Translations under genes and position numbers: made by a program
Source of the DNA: Chloroflexota bacterium
Lineage (GTDB): Bacteria > Chloroflexota > Anaerolineae > 4572-78 > J111
DNA: 64,000 bases
Direction: 5' to 3'
NCBI GenBank assembly: GCA_016860845.1
Contig: BOKF01000011.1
Span: 62,001 to 126,000 of the forward strand
Notes under the pieces: model-generated
The model's database searches: none
Told to the model about the DNA's origin: nothing
Seen by the model: the letters and a program-made list of their open reading frames with translations, nothing else
Shown: piece by piece, positions 46,301-55,229 of the stretch
How the letters are laid out: every line of letters begins with the position of its first letter
Numbering within the stretch: position 1 is the stretch's first letter

Positions 46301-47017
46301 TTGTCGAGGCAAGCCTTGAGCCGGGTCCAACAGCTTTACCAGTTGCAAATGCTTGATAGTGAAGTAGATAAAACCAACCAGCAGTTGGCTGAAATTGCCT
46401 CCCGGTTGGGTGAAAGTGAAGGGTTGAAACAGGCCAAAGCCCAGGCTGAGGCGGCGGAGAGACAGCTTCACCAGGCTCAAGCAGCCATGCAGAATCTAAA
46501 TTTGGAGCTACAGAGCCTGACCCAGAAAATAGCGCAGCAGGAAAAAACGTTGTATCAGGGCAAGGCGCTCAGCCCCAAAGAAGCGACGAATTTACAGGAT
46601 GAGATTGCCTCACTCAAGCGCCGCCAGAACCAGCGCGAGGAACTTTTATTGGAAGCGATGGTCGGGACAGAAGAGGCCGAACAGCGTCTTGAGCAAATGC
46701 GCACCAAGTTATCCGCCGTCCAGACCGATTGGCAGTCTGACCAGGAGCATCTGGCCGAACAACAAGCGGCTCTGAAAAACAAACTCCATGACCTAAAACA
46801 ACAGCGCCCGGTCATGGTCAAGGTGATTGACCCAGATGACCTGGCCGAATATGAAGAACTGCGCCCGCGTAAAGCCGGCCGGGCTGTAGCGGTGGTTAAA
46901 GATGGCATCTGCCTGGGGTGTGGCGTAGGCGCCTCCAGCAGCCGTATTCAGCATGCCCGTGCCGGGACGGAGCTAATTTATTGCGGTACTTGTGGCCGTA
47001 TTCTATATGTAGCTTAA
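46301..47017 (+). CDS. Coiled-coil protein with C-terminal C4 zinc ribbon (CdsZ/zf-RING_7 type)
   Basis: 238 aa. Residues 10-170 are a long, charged coiled coil. The C-terminus has CLGCG and, 20 residues later, CGTCGRILYVA, the four-cysteine zinc ribbon that ends this family. A basic DPDDLAEYEELRPRKAGRAVA segment links the two. Members are often annotated as nucleic-acid-binding but their role is not settled. The start is uncertain: TTG 46301, TTG 46316 and an inner ATG are possible, none with a good ribosome binding site. A good promoter (TATAAT at 46269) is about 25 bp upstream, so the leader is short. An amidase gene follows 10 bp later. Confidence 0.82.
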   Translation: MSRQALSRVQQLYQLQMLDSEVDKTNQQLAEIASRLGESEGLKQAKAQAEAAERQLHQAQAAMQNLNLELQSLTQKIAQQEKTLYQGKALSPKEATNLQDEIASLKRRQNQREELLLEAMVGTEEAEQRLEQMRTKLSAVQTDWQSDQEHLAEQQAALKNKLHDLKQQRPVMVKVIDPDDLAEYEELRPRKAGRAVAVVKDGICLGCGVGASSSRIQHARAGTELIYCGTCGRILYVA

Positions 47018-47027
47018 GGAGCCAGTC

Positions 47028-47948
47028 ATGCCTCTGCGAACCGTACAAGTAGACGTGGACGACGCCATTTTCCAAGCAGCCCTCAATCGAGCTACACGAG
47101 AAGGTAAGGCCATTGGCCAGGCCATCGGCGAGTTTTTGAACCAGTATGCCCAGGGAGCCGCCGCCGGCGCCCCCACCAGCTACACCGTTCAACGCGGCGA
47201 TACCCTGGGCCGTATTGCCCAAAAGGTTTATGGCAACGCCCATCAGTACCCGCTCATCCAACAGGCCAATAATCTGATTAATCCTAGCAATATCTGGGTA
47301 GGACAGGTATTAATCATTCCACCTCTGGATTCTACACCTGTACCCACTCTTACCCCCGCACCCAAGCCCGTGACCGCCGTGCCGACAACTTCACCCATCA
47401 CGACAGTACCTGTCGTGACGCCCGAACCTACCCGAATCACGACCCCACCCCCCCAGCCGCCTATCCAATGGGTCGGCTCGCCCAATTTCAACCAGCGCCG
47501 CAGCCCCACCGATATTACGGCGATTGTTATCCACTCAACAGCCAACAACCGGCTGCAAGGGGTGATTGATTGGTTCAACAATCCCAATGCCCAGGTCAGC
47601 GCCCATTACACCATTGGCAAAGATGGCAAAATTGTCCAGCATGTCCGGGATACGGACCGCGCTTGGCATGCCGGTCAAAGTGTTTGGAAAGGGCGTAATT
47701 CGGTCAACGATTACTCCGTCGGCATTGAATTGGTCAATCTCAATGATGGCCAGGACCCCTATCCCGAAGCGCAGCATCAGGCCAATGTTGCCTTATGTGC
47801 CCATTTGTGCTACATTCATAATATTAAAGTTGACGATATCATGGGCCACCTTGATATTGCCCTGCCTCCAGGCCGCAAGTCCGACCCGCGGGGATACGAT
47901 CTAAATCGTCTCCGCCGGGAAGTGGCGGCAGCGTTAGGAGAAAGTTGA
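47028..47948 (+). CDS. LysM + N-acetylmuramoyl-L-alanine amidase (Amidase_2)
   Basis: 306 aa. LysM domain at about 52-98 (YTVQRGDTLGRIAQKVYGN to VGQVLIIPP), a Pro/Thr-rich linker (about 100-145), then an Amidase_2/AmpD-like domain. The zinc ligands are His in AIVIHSTANN (about residue 168) and His/Asp in IMGHLDIALPPGRKSDPRG; DYSVGIELVN contains the catalytic Glu. It would cut the amide between MurNAc and L-Ala in peptidoglycan. The N-terminus is a short helical region with no clear signal peptide, which is odd for a wall enzyme. It starts 10 bp after the zinc-ribbon gene. Confidence 0.88.
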   Translation: MPLRTVQVDVDDAIFQAALNRATREGKAIGQAIGEFLNQYAQGAAAGAPTSYTVQRGDTLGRIAQKVYGNAHQYPLIQQANNLINPSNIWVGQVLIIPPLDSTPVPTLTPAPKPVTAVPTTSPITTVPVVTPEPTRITTPPPQPPIQWVGSPNFNQRRSPTDITAIVIHSTANNRLQGVIDWFNNPNAQVSAHYTIGKDGKIVQHVRDTDRAWHAGQSVWKGRNSVNDYSVGIELVNLNDGQDPYPEAQHQANVALCAHLCYIHNIKVDDIMGHLDIALPPGRKSDPRGYDLNRLRREVAAALGES

Positions 47949-48251
47949 CGACAATGGTTTTTATGGTTTACTCACTCCGTTGGCTACCCATGCCACGGGC
48001 TATAGGTTGCTACACTTAGCGACTCCAGCCTGCATCTCTTCAGCAGCATTCCGGTACATCCTGCCGGAACGATCTGGATTTGCGTCTTGGCGGGCGTCTG
48101 CATGGCGCTTGAAGCCGGACCGCTCCGATTAAAATTATCCACTGATTAAAATCTATAGCGTTGCCGTTAGCTGCACTTCAGGTGCAGAGCTTGTCGCTCT
48201 GTTTATTGGCCTGTACTTCTTTTACTCTAGCGGCGATTTGGGAGAATAGAA
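47949..48251. other. Non-coding stretch with a small hairpin
   Basis: 303 bp without a credible gene. An inverted repeat CTGCAC/GTGCAG (48171-48176 and 48182-48187) with a 5-nt loop lies 65 bp before the aminotransferase start. No convincing promoter hexamers were found. Confidence 0.5.
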
Positions 48252-49646
48252 ATGACAACAACATTATTTGAAAAACAAGGAATTCAGACGCACGCCACTA
48301 AACTCGGAACAAAAGAAGACGGGCACTCACCCCGGATTATCACCGACCTACCCGGCCCCAAGGCTCAGGCTCTGCTGGCCCGTGACAAGCAGGTGGTTTC
48401 ACCCTCCTATCCGCGTGACTACCCCTTTGTCATGGATTATGGCCGGGGCGCGGAGGTGTGGGACGTAGACGGCAACCGTTTCATTGACTTCGCCGCCGGC
48501 ATCGCCGTGACCTCCACCGGCCACGCTCATCCAAAGGTGGTTGAGGCGATCAAGTCTGCCGCCGATAAATTCCTGCATATCTCTTCCGACTACTATCACG
48601 ACCTGCAAATCCGGCTGGGCGAAAAGATGAGTGACATCGCTCCCTTGAACGAGCCGGCCATGAGCTTCTTTACCAACTCCGGCACCGAGAGCGTCGAAGG
48701 AGCCTTGAAGCTGGCCCGTTTTGTGACCGGCCGGCCTCGTTTCATCGGCTTTTTGGGCGGCTTTCATGGCCGGAGTATGGGTTCGTTGGCTTTTACCGCC
48801 AGCAAATACACCCAGCAGGCGTCCTTCTTCCCGACCATGCCGGGTGTGACCCACGTGCCCTTCCCCAACAATTACCGTCCGGTCTTTGTCGGCGCTGACC
48901 AGGGTCAGGCCGTGCTCAATTACATCGAAAATGTGCTGTTCCAGAGCAATGTGCCTGCCCAGGAAGTCGCCGCCGTGCTGCTTGAACCGATCCAGGGTGA
49001 AGGCGGCTACCTTGTCCCGCCCGACAGCTTTTTGCCCAGCCTCCGCGCCCTGTGCGACCGCTATGGCATCCTGCTCATTGCCGACGAGGTCCAGAGCGGT
49101 ATCGGGCGGACCGGCAAAATGTTTGCCGTCGAGCATTGGGACGTACAGCCAGACATCATCACCACCGCCAAAGGGCTGGCCTCAGGCATGCCCATCGGTA
49201 CGGTTACGGCGCGCAAGTCGTTGATGGAGCGGTGGGCGCACGGCGCACATGGCAATACCTATGGCGGCAATCCCCTCTGCTGTGCCGCCGCCCTGGCGAC
49301 AATTGAACTGGTCGAAAATGAATACAAAGACAACGCTGCCCAGGTTGGCGAATATCTGCTGAGCAAAATGCATGATCTGGCAGCCCGCTATCCGCTCATC
49401 GGCGAAGTGCGGGGCAAGGGCTTGATGATTGGCCTGGAGTTTGTCAAGGACTCGGCCAGCAAAGAGCCGGCCAAAAAGCTGGTCGAGCAGGTTATTCACG
49501 AAGCCTTCCATAATGGTCTGTTGCTGCTGTCCTGCGGTGTTAGCACCATCCGCCTGATGCCCCCCCTGATGGTTAGCCAGGATTTGGCTGACGAGGCGGC
49601 AGAGATTTTGGAGAAATCCATCCAAAAGGTGGCCGTGCGGCAATAA
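48252..49646 (+). CDS. Class III PLP aminotransferase (acetylornithine/4-aminobutyrate family)
   Basis: 464 aa. GAEVWDVDGNRFIDFAAGIAV, STGHAHPKVVEAI and FTNSGTESVEGALKLAR (cofactor phosphate loop) are class III hallmarks. LIADEVQSGIGRTGKMF contains the Asp that pairs with the pyridine nitrogen; the Schiff-base Lys is in IITTAKGLASGMP (about residue 306). It most resembles the broad-specificity acetylornithine/GABA/amino-acid group known from archaea and Chloroflexi. The substrate among GABA, ornithine and others cannot be fixed from motifs. GGGAGAAT is the likely ribosome binding site. It probably has its own transcript. Confidence 0.9.
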   Translation: MTTTLFEKQGIQTHATKLGTKEDGHSPRIITDLPGPKAQALLARDKQVVSPSYPRDYPFVMDYGRGAEVWDVDGNRFIDFAAGIAVTSTGHAHPKVVEAIKSAADKFLHISSDYYHDLQIRLGEKMSDIAPLNEPAMSFFTNSGTESVEGALKLARFVTGRPRFIGFLGGFHGRSMGSLAFTASKYTQQASFFPTMPGVTHVPFPNNYRPVFVGADQGQAVLNYIENVLFQSNVPAQEVAAVLLEPIQGEGGYLVPPDSFLPSLRALCDRYGILLIADEVQSGIGRTGKMFAVEHWDVQPDIITTAKGLASGMPIGTVTARKSLMERWAHGAHGNTYGGNPLCCAAALATIELVENEYKDNAAQVGEYLLSKMHDLAARYPLIGEVRGKGLMIGLEFVKDSASKEPAKKLVEQVIHEAFHNGLLLLSCGVSTIRLMPPLMVSQDLADEAAEILEKSIQKVAVRQ

Positions 49647-49784
49647 TTTTGAAAATTCTGGCGAATTGATTTATAATTTTGCCATACTGAAACCAAACTT
49701 CAGAGCGTTCAGTTTCCCGGCTGAGTCAACATGTCGGTACAAACAGACGAACGCTCTTTCATTTTGCTCAAGGAGGCAGTAACC

Positions 49785-51719
49785 ATGACCCAAGAAAGAA
49801 CCGATACTGCCCAGGTTGAGTTTCGGGCAGAAATCCAGCAACTTCTCAATATTCTGGTCCATTCGCTCTACACCGAGCGGGAAATTTTTCTGCGTGAGTT
49901 GATTTCCAATGCCTCGGATGCGCTCAACCGCATTCAGTTTGAAATGTTAACCAACCGGCATGTGTTGGACGAACATGCGGAATTGGGCATCTGGCTGGAG
50001 GCGGATGAGGCGAACCGCACCCTGACCCTGCGCGACACCGGCATTGGTATGACCGGCGATGAACTGGTCGAAAACCTGGGAACGATTGCTCGCTCCGGGG
50101 CCAAAAGCTTTTTGCAAGCCATAGAAGAGGCCGGCAAAGAGGGCCAGAGCATTACCACGGATATTATCGGCCAGTTTGGGGTTGGCTTTTATTCCGTCTT
50201 TATGGTGGCCGAGGAAGTTACCGTCACCTCGCGCTCCTACCGGCCCGAGGCCGAGGCGGCGGTATGGTCTTCGCAGGGCCAGGGGACCTACTCTATTGGC
50301 CCGGCTGACAAAGCGGACCGGGGGACGACGATCCAAATCAAGCTGAAAGAAGACGCCAAAGAGTTCGCTGCACCCTACCGGCTTCGCCAGATTGTCAAAA
50401 CTCACTCCGACTTTGTGGCTTATCCGATTTACCTCAAAGAGCAGAAACCCCCGGCCGAGGGTGAAAAAGAGGGCAAAACCGAGTTTACCCAAATCAACCA
50501 GCAGACGGCCATCTGGCGGCAATCGCCGCGCGAGGTAGACGAGGAGAAATACGAGTCCTTTTACCATCAAACTACCCTCGATTTTGGCAAACCCTTATTA
50601 CGGCTGCACACGTCCGCCGACGCGCCGGTGCAGTTCTACGCCCTGCTCTTTATTCCCTCGAAAAAAGATTACCGTTTGTTCGGGATGAAAGAAGACCACG
50701 GCCTGAAGCTCTACTCGCGTAAAATCCTCATCCGCGAAAACTTCAAGGAGCTGCTGCCCAACTACCTGCGCTTTGTCGAAGGGGTCGTCGACTCCGAAGA
50801 TTTGCCGCTGAATGTGTCGCGGGAGATGATCCAGGCCACGCCGCTGCTGGAAAAAATCAAGAGCATTTTGGTGCGCCGCCTGTCGGGTGATCTGGCCGAA
50901 CTGGCTAAAGAAAAGCCGGACACCTACCGCACCTTCTGGCAGGAGTTTGGCGGCTTTATCAAAGAGGGGATTGCCATTGACGCGGACAGCCGGGGCAAAT
51001 TTACCGACCTGCTGCGCTTCCCGTCCAGCAAAAGCGAGAATGCCGATGACCTGGTGTCGCTGGCCCAGTATGTCGAGCGGATGAAAAAGGATCAGAGCGA
51101 AATTTACTATATTCTGGGCGACGATTACAATACAATTTCGCGCAGCCCGCACCTCGAATATTTCAAAAAACACGAGCTTGAAGTGCTGTATCTGACCGAC
51201 CCAATGGACAGCTTTATGCTGGTCGGCCTGCATGAGTACAACGGTAAGCCGCTCAAAAATGTGGATGACGCCGGCCTTAACCTGCCGGAAGATGACCAGG
51301 CGGCGGAAGCCAAAGAGGGCGAAGCCGCCATCCCGGCAGACAAATTCGAGGCGTTGATCAGTCGCTTCAAAGAAACGCTCAAGGACCGGGTCGAGGATGT
51401 ACACGAGAGCAAGATTCTCACCGACAGCCCTTGCCGTTTGGTCAACCCGGCCAACGCGATGAATACCAACATGCAGCGGGTCCAGCGGCTGCTGGGCAAG
51501 GATTATCAAGTGCCCAAGAAAATCCTGGAGATCAACCGCAGCAGCCCGTTAATTCAAAACCTGTCCGCTCGTCTCGTGGCCAATCCTGACGATGCTTTGA
51601 TTAATCCCTTGATTGAGCAACTGTTTGAAAGCGCCCTGGTCCTCGAAGGCATTCATCCCAATCCCGCCGATATGATCCCGCGCATTCAGCAGCTTATGGA
51701 AGCGGCAGCAAAACTATAG
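49785..51719 (+). CDS. htpG: Molecular chaperone HtpG (Hsp90)
   Basis: 644 aa from ATG 49785, which has AAGGAGG 8 nt upstream; the open frame from 49731 is too far upstream. The GHKL ATPase domain has ELISNASDALNRIQFE, LRDTGIGMTGDELVENLG, IARSGAKSFLQ and IGQFGVGFYSVFM. The middle domain has DFGKPLLRLHTSADAPVQF, then DFVEGVVDSEDLPLNVSREM with the catalytic Arg loop region; the C-terminal dimerisation domain follows. The size and motifs match bacterial Hsp90. It folds client proteins in the cytoplasm. The next gene is a GT-C with a mirrored word repeat in its leader. Confidence 0.97.
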   Translation: MTQERTDTAQVEFRAEIQQLLNILVHSLYTEREIFLRELISNASDALNRIQFEMLTNRHVLDEHAELGIWLEADEANRTLTLRDTGIGMTGDELVENLGTIARSGAKSFLQAIEEAGKEGQSITTDIIGQFGVGFYSVFMVAEEVTVTSRSYRPEAEAAVWSSQGQGTYSIGPADKADRGTTIQIKLKEDAKEFAAPYRLRQIVKTHSDFVAYPIYLKEQKPPAEGEKEGKTEFTQINQQTAIWRQSPREVDEEKYESFYHQTTLDFGKPLLRLHTSADAPVQFYALLFIPSKKDYRLFGMKEDHGLKLYSRKILIRENFKELLPNYLRFVEGVVDSEDLPLNVSREMIQATPLLEKIKSILVRRLSGDLAELAKEKPDTYRTFWQEFGGFIKEGIAIDADSRGKFTDLLRFPSSKSENADDLVSLAQYVERMKKDQSEIYYILGDDYNTISRSPHLEYFKKHELEVLYLTDPMDSFMLVGLHEYNGKPLKNVDDAGLNLPEDDQAAEAKEGEAAIPADKFEALISRFKETLKDRVEDVHESKILTDSPCRLVNPANAMNTNMQRVQRLLGKDYQVPKKILEINRSSPLIQNLSARLVANPDDALINPLIEQLFESALVLEGIHPNPADMIPRIQQLMEAAAKL

Positions 51720-51727
51720 TAAGGAGG

Positions 51728-51812
51728 CATGGAGGATTGGAGGAATGGAAGATTGGATTGGATAAGTAAGCCTTTTTTCCAACCTTCCAACCTTCCAACC
51801 TTCCAACCTTCC
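51728..51812 (+). repeat. GGA-rich / TCC-rich mirrored word repeat directly before a start codon
   Basis: The left arm is made of GGAGGATTGGAGGAATGGAA words; the right arm is four CCAACCTT copies. They are partly complementary around a 15-nt spacer. The right arm ends immediately before ATG 51813, so any ribosome binding site would be in the hairpin. It keeps an open frame upstream (from ATG 51729), which looks like an N-terminal extension but probably is not. Confidence 0.65.
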
Positions 51813-54395
51813 ATGTTTAAATCCCTCCCCTTCGCTCTCGGTCTCTTCCTCTTCTCGATTTATCTTCTCACTTTTTCCGGCAAGTTCCATGTGATGGACG
51901 AACTGGCGGTGTTTACGGCCGGCCATAACCTGGCCCAGTACCAGCGCGCCGACATCAACCCGCTCATCTGGACCAACCACTGGACGCCCAATCCGCCCGG
52001 TATTTGGGGCAGTGACGGCAATCTCTACACCAAAAAGCCACCCGGTATCTCCTTTATCACTGCGCCGCTCATCGGGCTGGGACACGCTTTGCCCGGTCTC
52101 AACGCCGTTCACACCGGCCTGCTGACCAACGCCGCCATCACCGCGCTGACCGCCAGCCTCCTTTTCATCTGGCTGATTGATCTCGGCTTTACGTCTCCTG
52201 TGGTCGCCCTGACCACTTTAGGCTACGGCCTATGCACCATTGCTTGGGTTTACGCCCGCATGTTCTGGGAATCATCGCTGCTGGCCTTCTTTTTTCTGGC
52301 AGCGGTCTGGGCCGCTTACCGCGCCACCCACCTCGCTCAGCCGCAGCAGCGTTGGTTGTGGTTATTACTCTGCGGCCTGGCCATTGCCGTCAGCCTGACC
52401 CTCCGCTTTGAGGCGGTAATAGCCCTCGGTCTGATCGGCTTATATCTGACTATGGAGAGGGGAGGCGAGGAGACGAGGAGCAGGGGAGCAGAGGAGCAGG
52501 GGAGCGAAAACGTCCATGCATCACGCATCACGTATCACGCATCACGCATCACACTTTATCTTGCCCCTTCTCTCCTCATCGGATTAGGTCTGCTGTATTT
52601 TAACTACCTTCGCTTCGGCAGTTTTATTGAGACAGGCTACAGCCAGGAGATTTTATTCAAGGAGCCGTGGGTGGGCGCCTACGGCCTGCTCTTTAGTCCT
52701 GGCCGGGGCTTGTTTATCTACTCACCGCTGCTATTACTGCTTTTTTGGGGGCTGCGTCCAGCCCGCCGCCGACTTCCCCCATTCTATTTTTGGTTGATTG
52801 TGGTCCTCTGCCTGGGTTACTGGCTCTTTTATGGTTCGTGGTTTGCCTGGGGCGGCGCGTGGGGTTGGGGTCCACGTTTCCTCCTGCCGATTTTACCCCT
52901 GCTGATGGTTTTTGTGGCTGAGACGGTGGTGCGAGGCGGTGAGGAAGCGAAGAGGCGAGGGATAGAGGAGCAGGGGAGCGGAGGAGCAGAGGAGCAGGGG
53001 AGCGAAAATGCTCAACTACCACGCACCAGAGCAACGCCTCCCCTTGGGACGCATCACGTATCACGCAGCACGCAGCACGCATCACGTATCACGCTTTACG
53101 CCCTCATCGTTCTCAGCCTCATCGTCAACCTCCTCGGCATCCTGGTTGATTTCAACGAACATTTTCTGCGGCTCGGCGCAAACGATAATTTTGTTTTTAA
53201 CTGGGCTGCCTTTCCCCCGCTGGCCCACTGGCAGATTTTGCAGGAGGGCCTGGTGGATTTGATCTGGCTGCAACCAAGCCCGGCCGGACTCCAAATCCAG
53301 TGGCCGGTGCTGCTGCCGGCGCTGGCTTTGCTTGGGTTGGCTACAACCAATCTGGTTGTTTCTTATCGGGAAGAAATAAGAAATGAGAAGTTAGAAAATA
53401 TCATGCAGGACGTAGGACGCAGGACGCAAGATGCACGACGCTTCATGTTTCACGCTTTACGTTTTACGCCTCACGTTTCCGCCTTCATCCTGCTCTTCCT
53501 CACCATTGCCCTGACCTACCTGATGATGCGTAACACAGCCGGGGTGACCCTGGCCAATGACCAGGCTCGCTTCGATCTGCCCCTGCTGGAACAGCTCAAC
53601 CGCACCGCTCGCCCCGGCGACGTCCTGCTGCTGCCAATGCCTCCCTTTGCCGATGTCCAGGAAATCTCGACCCGGCTGATGGCCTATCTGCGCCGGCCGC
53701 TGCCCACCTATGCCTGGATTGAAAGCGATCCCCGCGCCATCCAGCCGGCCGAGCGCGAACACGTTTGGCGGGCAGTCGAGGCTGAGGCGCAGCGAGTCTG
53801 GCTCTTCGAGCGATGGCTGGCTCAAGGCGACCCGCCGACGGTCACGGCGATCCATCTCAACCAGCATGCTTTTCCGCTGCAAGAGCAGTGGGTTGAGCAG
53901 AGCGGTCGGTTAACTCTCTACGCCCTGGCCCAAACCCCTCCGCCGGCCCCAACGCCCCTGAATGTTTCTTTCCAGGGCGGGCTAACTCTGCTGGATTTTA
54001 CGGGGGTGGGGGATACACTTGTACCGGGAGGGGTGTTGAAACTGCGCTTGACCTGGCAAGTCCCTGCTGCCGCCGACTTGGCCGGGCAGAGTCTACCCCC
54101 GGACAGCGTTATTGTCTTTGTTCAATTACTGAGTAAAACTGGGGGACAAAAAGTGGCGCAGGTTGACCGTCTGCTGGTTGACCTGCAAAACTTCAAGCAG
54201 TCGCCGCTGCTGCCGGGCCAGACAATCCAGCAAGGATACGGTCTGCAATTGCCTGCTGACCTACCCTCCGGCACATACTCGTTGATGGTCGGGTTGTATC
54301 AGGCCGGCAATGGCCAGCGCCTCCTCCGCACCGACGGCAGCCCCGACGATTTTGTGTACTTACCTATGAACGTAGTCATTCCACTTCAGCAGTAA
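51813..54395 (+). CDS. GT-C (PMT/ArnT-like) membrane glycosyltransferase with one beta domain
   Basis: 860 aa from ATG 51813. TM1 (about 5-21) is followed by KFHVMDELAVFTAG with D29-E30. DGNLYTKKPPG, NYLRFGSFIETGYSQ and GLFIYSPLLLL are shared with the gene at 34-2427, so both belong to one subfamily despite the distance. One beta domain at the C-terminus has KLRLTWQVP, VIVFVQLLSK and PADLPSGTYSLMVGLYQAGNGQRL. Three long word-repeat blocks in hydrophilic loops (52453-52552, 52931-53100, 53370-53480) account for about 125 codons, which explains its greater length. It lies outside the main island, between htpG and a two-component system, and may be a transposed copy. Confidence 0.82.
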   Translation: MFKSLPFALGLFLFSIYLLTFSGKFHVMDELAVFTAGHNLAQYQRADINPLIWTNHWTPNPPGIWGSDGNLYTKKPPGISFITAPLIGLGHALPGLNAVHTGLLTNAAITALTASLLFIWLIDLGFTSPVVALTTLGYGLCTIAWVYARMFWESSLLAFFFLAAVWAAYRATHLAQPQQRWLWLLLCGLAIAVSLTLRFEAVIALGLIGLYLTMERGGEETRSRGAEEQGSENVHASRITYHASRITLYLAPSLLIGLGLLYFNYLRFGSFIETGYSQEILFKEPWVGAYGLLFSPGRGLFIYSPLLLLLFWGLRPARRRLPPFYFWLIVVLCLGYWLFYGSWFAWGGAWGWGPRFLLPILPLLMVFVAETVVRGGEEAKRRGIEEQGSGGAEEQGSENAQLPRTRATPPLGTHHVSRSTQHASRITLYALIVLSLIVNLLGILVDFNEHFLRLGANDNFVFNWAAFPPLAHWQILQEGLVDLIWLQPSPAGLQIQWPVLLPALALLGLATTNLVVSYREEIRNEKLENIMQDVGRRTQDARRFMFHALRFTPHVSAFILLFLTIALTYLMMRNTAGVTLANDQARFDLPLLEQLNRTARPGDVLLLPMPPFADVQEISTRLMAYLRRPLPTYAWIESDPRAIQPAEREHVWRAVEAEAQRVWLFERWLAQGDPPTVTAIHLNQHAFPLQEQWVEQSGRLTLYALAQTPPPAPTPLNVSFQGGLTLLDFTGVGDTLVPGGVLKLRLTWQVPAAADLAGQSLPPDSVIVFVQLLSKTGGQKVAQVDRLLVDLQNFKQSPLLPGQTIQQGYGLQLPADLPSGTYSLMVGLYQAGNGQRLLRTDGSPDDFVYLPMNVVIPLQQ
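52453..52552 (+). repeat. In-frame AGGAGCAGGGG block then CATCACG block
   Basis: GGAGCAGGGGAGCAGAGGAG words are followed by ATCACGCATCACGTATCACG words. They code for RGAEEQGSENVHASRITYHASRITLY between two helices (split here as RGAEEQGSEN and ASRITYHASRITLY). The same order recurs 380 bp downstream in the same gene. Confidence 0.7.
52931..53100 (+). repeat. Second in-frame AGGAGCAGGGG block then CATCACG block
   Basis: GCGGTGAGGAAGCGAAGAGG leads into GGAGCAGGGGAGC words, then a CACGCACC unit, the 23-nt string shared with 4584-4606 (here 53036-53058) and CATCACG/CAGCACG words. About 57 codons in one loop of the GT-C protein. Confidence 0.7.
53370..53480 (+). repeat. In-frame stack of AAGAAAT, AGGACGC and TTTTACGC words
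   Basis: GAAGAAATAAGAAATGAGAAG, then AGGACGTAGGACGCAGGACG, then CACGCTTTACGTTTTACGCC, all in the GT-C frame. They give EEIRNEKLEN, DVGRRTQDARR and FHALRFTPHVSAF ahead of a membrane helix. Confidence 0.65.
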
Positions 54396-54427
54396 AGTAT
54401 CGTATCCTCGCCTCTTCGCTTCACCCC

Positions 54428-55117
54428 TCACCCTTCAAACCGGTAGCCAATGCTGCGAATGGTGGTGATGCGCTGGGGTTTGGAGGGTTCATCTTCAATT
54501 TTTTCCCGCAGCCAGCGGATATGCACATCCACCGTCCGCGACTCGCCGTAGTAATCGTAGCCCCACACTTTGGTTAAGAGGAGATCACGGGAGAGCACGA
54601 TTCCCCGGCTGCGCATCAGTTCGGCCAGCAGGTCAAACTCTTTAAAGCTGAGATTTAGCTCCGTTTGGCCTTTGTAAGCCTTGCGCGCCACCAAATCCAG
54701 CGTCAAATCGTCTGAAACGAGACGCTCTGTACTGCTGGGCGGGGGTTGGCGGCGCAGCGCCGCCCGGACGCGGGCCAAAAATTCACCCAGGCTGAAGGGT
54801 TTGGTAATGTAGTCGTCCGCGCCCGAGTCGAGGCCGATAATTTTATCCACCTCGCTGGAGCGAGCGGTGAGGATGATAATCGGCACATCCAGCTCCCGCC
54901 GCAGAATCCGGCAAACCGAGAGCCCATCGAGTTGGGGCAGCATGACATCCAGCACAATCAAATCATACGGCTGCGACCGGGCCACTTTCAGGCCGGTCTG
55001 CCCGTCCGCGGCGACGGAAACAGCGTAACCTTCTCTTTCCAGGTTGTAAGCCAGGGTTTGTTGCAGAGTTTCGTCATCCTCGACAATTAAAATGGATTTT
55101 TGTTGATTTTCTAACAT
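54428..55117 (-). CDS. OmpR/PhoB-family response regulator
   Basis: 229 aa. Receiver domain at 8-120 with acidic pocket E13-D14-D15, phospho-accepting D57 in LIVLDVMLPQLDG, T85 in ILTARS and K106 in YITKPFS. The winged-helix DNA-binding domain is at about 130-229 (LNLSFKEFDLLAEL, LLTKVWGYDYYGESRTVDVHI, RITTIRSIGYRFEG). All catalytic residues are intact. It is downstream of a histidine-kinase-like gene (175 bp apart), with a palindrome between. The kinase has a changed phospho-site, so this regulator may depend on another donor or on a different way of activation. Confidence 0.93.
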   Translation of the reverse strand: MLENQQKSILIVEDDETLQQTLAYNLEREGYAVSVAADGQTGLKVARSQPYDLIVLDVMLPQLDGLSVCRILRRELDVPIIILTARSSEVDKIIGLDSGADDYITKPFSLGEFLARVRAALRRQPPPSSTERLVSDDLTLDLVARKAYKGQTELNLSFKEFDLLAELMRSRGIVLSRDLLLTKVWGYDYYGESRTVDVHIRWLREKIEDEPSKPQRITTIRSIGYRFEG

Positions 55118-55229
55118 ATGGACTTAAGAGTATATTTTGTGAGGTAGTGTTCTTTTTTGAAGTCCCATTATAACAATGAGGGCGCGAATGACCAAAAGCG
55201 GAACCTGAACCGGGTCTGAGATCTTAGGT

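Noticed and set aside
48399..49136. Minus-strand open frame of 245 codons over the aminotransferase
   Set aside because: Lies fully opposite a well-conserved enzyme and has no recognisable motif.
50598..51509. Minus-strand open frame of 303 codons over htpG
   Set aside because: Antisense of a conserved chaperone; composition looks like reverse-translated coding sequence.
51728..51812. CRISPR array, because of regularly repeated short units
   Set aside because: Units are 7-9 nt with no unique spacers, and no cas genes are present in the window.
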